Assembly: GCA_031283665.1 (NCBI GenBank)
Contig: JAITBJ010000038.1
Location: 1-6,708, forward strand
Length of the DNA: 6,708 nucleotides
Reading direction: 5' to 3'
DNA from: Candidatus Opitulatrix cubana
GTDB lineage: Bacteria > Actinomycetota > Actinomycetes > Actinomycetales > Bifidobacteriaceae
Part shown: positions 6,638 to 6,708 of the stretch, piece after piece
How the letters are laid out: the number at the start of each line of letters is the position of its first letter
Position numbering within the stretch: the first letter of the stretch is position 1
Program-made: the position numbers and the translations under genes
Notes under the pieces: generated by a model
Database searches by the model: none
The model's input: the letters and a program-made list of their open reading frames with translations, nothing else
What the model was told of the DNA's origin: nothing

Positions 6638-6706
6638 TCAAAAAGTTGTCCGGTAGGAAATTGCGCGAGCAAGCGTGATTTCGTCCGCAAACTCTATATC
6701 AGAGCC
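6638..6706 (-). CDS. C-terminal fragment of a minus-strand gene, possibly YifB/ComM-like
   Basis: On the minus strand a frame is open from the window edge to a TGA at 6638-6640, giving 22 residues and no start. GC is about 50%, well above the adjacent spacer, which fits coding sequence. The peptide ends in ITLARAISYRTTF. This weakly resembles the extreme C terminus of Mg-chelatase-like YifB/ComM AAA ATPases, where a helix ending in A-I-x-Y-R is typical after an ADL-x-G-S segment; a GSD stands at the visible start here. The fragment is too short for firm assignment. An open frame also exists on the plus strand over the same bases (from TTG 6629), and it looks less protein-like. If real, this gene converges on the HIT gene. 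Confidence 0.38.
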   Translation of the reverse strand, partial: GSDIEFADEITLARAISYRTTF

Positions 6707-6708
6707 CG

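Noticed and set aside
6334..6652. CGGACAA (6334-6340) and TTGTCCG (6646-6652) as terminal inverted repeats of a 319-bp element.
   Set aside because: Only 7 bp match, similarity stops at once beyond them, the right copy lies within the probable minus-strand coding frame, and there is no target-site duplication. A few such matches are expected by chance in this span.
6629..6708. Plus-strand open frame from TTG 6629 to the window edge.
   Set aside because: It has a weak start in a T run, no Shine-Dalgarno, and a Cys/Arg/Lys-rich peptide with no recognised motif. The minus-strand reading of the same bases looks more like protein.

Overview
The window is about 6.7 kb of AT-rich bacterial chromosome, with coding GC near 37-40% where sampled by hand. 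It carries five closely packed housekeeping genes on the + strand, then a structured AT-rich intergenic region, and probably the 3' end of a gene on the opposite strand. Two things point to an actinobacterium (Actinomycetota): the block alaS-ruvX-mltG, and thrS followed directly by a HIT-family gene, as in mycobacteria (thrS-Rv2613c) and bifidobacteria. AlaS and the HIT protein read most like Bifidobacteriaceae, but the base composition is unusually AT-rich for that family. A host-associated or genome-reduced relative is plausible; the species cannot be named from sequence alone.

Layout: (1) bases 1-2175, the C-terminal ~724 residues of alanyl-tRNA synthetase, whose 5' end lies outside the window. 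(2) 2213-2674, RuvX/YqgF RNase H-fold nuclease. (3) 2684-3757, membrane-anchored MltG/YceG lytic transglycosylase. (4) 3775-5721, complete threonyl-tRNA synthetase. (5) 5731-6330, HIT-family nucleotide-binding protein, probably an Ap4A phosphorylase or hydrolase. The gaps are 37, 9, 17 and 9 bp, no internal promoter, terminator or T-box is visible, and a single operon is the simplest reading. (6) 6331-6637, a noncoding stretch of two overlapping inverted-repeat systems around a GC-richer core. (7) 6638-6706 on the - strand, an open C-terminal coding fragment running off the window, with a weak resemblance to the end of YifB/ComM-type Mg-chelatase-like ATPases.

The genes combine translation fidelity (AlaS and ThrS both carry editing domains), nucleic-acid housekeeping (RuvX) and cell-wall synthesis (MltG). 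Aminoacyl-tRNA synthetases make Ap4A as a side product and the last gene belongs to a family that degrades it, so thrS-HIT is a sensible functional pair. In many actinobacteria mltG is followed by aro genes; here thrS follows directly, which suggests rearrangement or loss.

No new defence, mobile or signalling system is evident. The least ordinary parts are the nested palindromic intergenic region (6374-6629) and an abrupt rise in GC, with strong C-over-G skew, in the last ~160 bp of the HIT gene.
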